From: Rhizobium leguminosarum
GTDB lineage: Bacteria > Pseudomonadota > Alphaproteobacteria > Rhizobiales > Rhizobiaceae
Length of the DNA stretch: 64,000 nt
NCBI RefSeq assembly: GCF_001652265.1
Contig: NZ_LWBS01000461.1
Location: 1 to 64,000, forward strand
Direction of reading: 5' to 3'
The translations under genes were made by a program, and so were the position numbers. The notes beneath the pieces are model-generated. The model saw only the letters and a list, made by a program, of their open reading frames with translations. It ran no database searches and was not told the origin of the DNA. Positions 62,108-64,000 of the stretch are shown piece after piece. Position 1 is the first letter of the stretch; every line of letters begins with the position of its first letter.

Positions 62108-62251
62108 ATGAACCCGATCCGCATTGCAAGAAGCTGGCTCAGCTACCGTCGTACGCTCAATGAACTCGGCGGCCTTTCGAACCAGACCCTGTCCGATATC
62201 GGCGTTAGCCGCTACGACATCCGGAATATCGCATCCCGCTCGTTCCGCTAA
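62108..62251 (+). CDS. DUF1127 (YjiS-like) micro-protein
   Basis: A 47-residue protein (MNPIRIARSWLSYRRTLNEL, GGLSNQTLSDIGVSRYDIRN, IASRSFR), the second DUF1127 gene within 450 bases. The core W-SYRRTLNEL-L-NQTLSDIGVSRYDI fits the family. It is likely expressed from the box-containing promoter 60-120 bases upstream and ends before a terminator. Confidence 0.92.
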   Translation: MNPIRIARSWLSYRRTLNELGGLSNQTLSDIGVSRYDIRNIASRSFR

Positions 62252-62273
62252 TAGCGAGTACGATGCTTCCAAG

Positions 62274-62297
62274 ACGGCGCCCCAGGGCGCCGTTTTT
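62274..62297 (+). terminator. Rho-independent terminator
   Basis: A nearly loop-less stem ACGGCGCCC/GGGCGCCGT (62274-62282, 62285-62293) with TTTTT behind it. Confidence 0.85.
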
Positions 62298-62344
62298 GAT
62301 TCCGGGGTGTTGGATCGCACCTGCCGACATGATATCAGCCCGGA

Positions 62345-63778
62345 ATGAACACGATCTCCTCCTATTCCCCTATCCACGTCGTCGGCGGCGGGCTTGCCGG
62401 TTCGGAAGCCGCCTGGCAGATCGCCAGTTCCGGCGTCCCGGTCATCCTGCATGAAATGCGCGGGGTGCGCGGCACGGATGCGCACAAGACCGACGGTCTT
62501 GCCGAACTCGTCTGCTCCAATTCCTTCCGGTCCGACGATGCGACCAGCAATGCCGTCGGCGTCATCCATGCCGAGATGCGCATGGCGGGTTCGCTGATCA
62601 TGGCCGCTGCCGATCGGTGCCAGGTACCGGCCGGCGGTGCGCTCGCCGTCGATCGCGATGGCTTCTCCGAGGCGGTGACCAAAGCGGTCCATGACCACCC
62701 GCTCATCACCGTCGTGCGTGAAGAGGTCACCGGCCTGCCGCCGAAGGACTGGGATCTTGCCATAGTCGCCACCGGACCGCTGACGGCGCCGTCGCTCGCG
62801 AGCGCCATCCAGGCGGAAACCGGCGAGGATTCGCTTGCCTTCTTCGACGCCATCGCGCCGATCGTCTACCGCGAGAGCATCGACATGGATATCTGCTGGT
62901 ATCAGTCGCGCTACGACAAGGTCGGGCCTGGCGGCACCGGCAAGGATTACATCAACTGCCCGATGGACGAGGCGCAGTACAATGCCTTCGTCGACGCGCT
63001 GATATCAGGCGACACGGTCGGTTTCAAGGAATGGGAGGGCACGCCTTATTTCGACGGCTGCCTGCCGATCGAGGTAATGGCCGAACGCGGCCGCGAGACA
63101 CTGCGCCACGGACCGATGAAGCCGATGGGGCTGACGAACGCGCATAACCCGACAGTCAAGGCCTATGCCGTCGTGCAACTGAGGCAGGACAATGCACTCG
63201 GCACGCTCTACAACATGGTCGGCTTCCAGACGAAGCTGAAATATGGCGCGCAGGCGGACATCTTCCGGATGATCCCGGGTCTGGAGAATGCGGAATTTGC
63301 CCGTCTCGGCGGCCTGCACCGCAACACCTATATCAACTCCCCCACCCTGCTCGACCGGTCACTGACGCTAAAATCGCGGCCCGGCCTGCGTTTTGCCGGC
63401 CAGATCACCGGCTGTGAGGGTTATGTGGAGAGTGCCAGCGTCGGGCTGATGGCCGGGCGTTTCGCCGCCGCCGAACGCAAGGGCGAGGCGATCTCGCTAC
63501 CGCCGCCGACGACCGCGCTCGGCTCGCTGCTCGGTCATATCACCGGCGGGCACCTCGTCACCGACGAGGAGCCGGGCAAACGATCGTTCCAGCCGATGAA
63601 CATCAATTTCGGGCTGTTTCCGGAGCTCCAGCCGGGTTCGATCGTCAAGCCCGAAGGCGTCAAACGCTTCCGCGGCAAGGACAAGACGATCATGAAGCGG
63701 CAGTTGATCGCGCGGCGCGCCCTTGCCGACTGCGCCGCCTGGCTCGGTCAAGAATCGACGCTTGCCGAAAGCGCCTAA
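62345..63778 (+). CDS. trmFO: Methylenetetrahydrofolate-tRNA (uracil-5-) methyltransferase TrmFO
   Basis: A 477-residue flavoenzyme that makes ribothymidine 54 in tRNA using methylene-THF and FADH2. The FAD loop is [21 protein letters not shown]. Also seen are [60 protein letters not shown] and [22 protein letters not shown]. Length is normal and all key segments are intact. Most Gram-negatives use TrmA; alphaproteobacteria use TrmFO. Confidence 0.96.
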   Translation: MNTISSYSPIHVVGGGLAGSEAAWQIASSGVPVILHEMRGVRGTDAHKTDGLAELVCSNSFRSDDATSNAVGVIHAEMRMAGSLIMAAADRCQVPAGGALAVDRDGFSEAVTKAVHDHPLITVVREEVTGLPPKDWDLAIVATGPLTAPSLASAIQAETGEDSLAFFDAIAPIVYRESIDMDICWYQSRYDKVGPGGTGKDYINCPMDEAQYNAFVDALISGDTVGFKEWEGTPYFDGCLPIEVMAERGRETLRHGPMKPMGLTNAHNPTVKAYAVVQLRQDNALGTLYNMVGFQTKLKYGAQADIFRMIPGLENAEFARLGGLHRNTYINSPTLLDRSLTLKSRPGLRFAGQITGCEGYVESASVGLMAGRFAAAERKGEAISLPPPTTALGSLLGHITGGHLVTDEEPGKRSFQPMNINFGLFPELQPGSIVKPEGVKRFRGKDKTIMKRQLIARRALADCAAWLGQESTLAESA

Positions 63779-63843
63779 CTGGCGTTTTCAAGCGCGCCGA
63801 ATCGAACCGGCTCATGCGACCCGCTTGAAGTCTTTGCGTTTAT

Positions 63844-63887
63844 GCATGCCGCCCTCGCAAACCGCTGCACACTTTTGGGCGACATGC
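63844..63887. repeat. Palindromic intergenic repeat, copy C
   Basis: Begins GCATGCCGCCCTCGCAAACC, contains CTGCACACTTTTGGGC and ends GACATGC; related to 27019-27063 and 48396-48439. Confidence 0.65.
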
Positions 63888-63888
63888 A

Positions 63889-64000
63889 TTACTGCTTGTT
63901 CGCCGCCAACATATTGCCGGGCGGCAGGTCCTTATCCGGCTCGGCGATATAATTGCCGAGCAGCCAGAGCGAAACCTCCGAGGCTTCCTTGGCGGAAGCG
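63889..64000 (-). CDS. C-terminal end of an unidentified gene
   Basis: The minus strand stays open to the window edge and ends TAA at 63889-63891. The visible last 36 residues are ASAKEASEVSLWLLGNYIAE, PDKDLPPGNMLAANKQ. They look like a structured soluble protein tail, but I cannot name the family. The gene starts outside the window. Confidence 0.5.
   Translation of the reverse strand, partial: ASAKEASEVSLWLLGNYIAEPDKDLPPGNMLAANKQ

Overview
The window is a piece of an alphaproteobacterial chromosome, almost certainly a Rhizobium of the leguminosarum/etli type. Supporting signs are the gene order aatB/alaC-like aminotransferase, hom and PHB synthase; a complex I with the alphaproteobacterial accessory subunits NDUFS4 and NDUFA12; a tandem cold-shock protein next to DUF192; two DUF1127 micro-proteins; an alpha-r14/cuckoo-type anti-Shine-Dalgarno sRNA; and the high-GC codon use of the coding regions.

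Layout. 1-2.8 kb: the C-terminus of a secreted RTX-type protein, an IS21 IstB remnant, a small periplasmic protein, tRNA-Arg and the NDUFS4-like protein. 3.0-21.3 kb: an 18.3-kb integrated element at tRNA-Pro(TGG), bounded by an exact 29-bp direct repeat. It carries a tyrosine integrase, one tightly overlapping head-assembly operon (portal, tail chaperones, a protease-capsid fusion, spike-base-like protein, HNH, connectors, terminases) ending in a tape-measure protein with an M15 peptidase domain, then a regulatory right arm of mostly unknown genes. I see no tail-tube, tail-tip, lysis, CI-type repressor or recognisable replication gene. 21.4-64 kb: ordinary core genome, with DUF192/CSP, glyoxalase I, an M15 lipoprotein, three tRNA-Glu genes, recJ, hom, aminotransferase, phaC, a DUF2778 protein, DsbA-like/aroQ/accBC/aat, NDUFA12, gatB and gatCA, ruvX, a TetR regulator, map, radC, sthA, an EEP nuclease, a radical-SAM protein, tig, tRNA-Leu, DUF2157/GDYXXLXY, the sRNA/DUF1127 locus and trmFO.

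The most unusual part is the integrated element. It can build and fill a head but appears unable to make a whole tail, which resembles capsid-encoding phage satellites more than a normal prophage, although a deleted prophage is not excluded. Its right arm has a 15-bp sequence (AAGCGTTACGGACAT) repeated exactly four times, three around an AT-rich stretch upstream of a ribbon-helix-helix gene and one inside a neighbouring reading frame. It also has several perfect palindromes placed at likely promoters. A second point of interest is the 61-62.3 kb locus, where an anti-SD sRNA and a DUF1127 gene share the same 14-bp box at the same distance from a possible -10 element.

How the core genes fit together: accB-accC supply biotin carboxylase activity for fatty-acid synthesis, phaC stores carbon as PHB, hom leads to threonine/methionine, aroQ feeds the shikimate pathway, gatCAB makes Gln-/Asn-tRNA, and tig, map, aat and trmFO serve translation and protein maturation. 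All functions are inferred by recognising motifs by eye; no database search was run.
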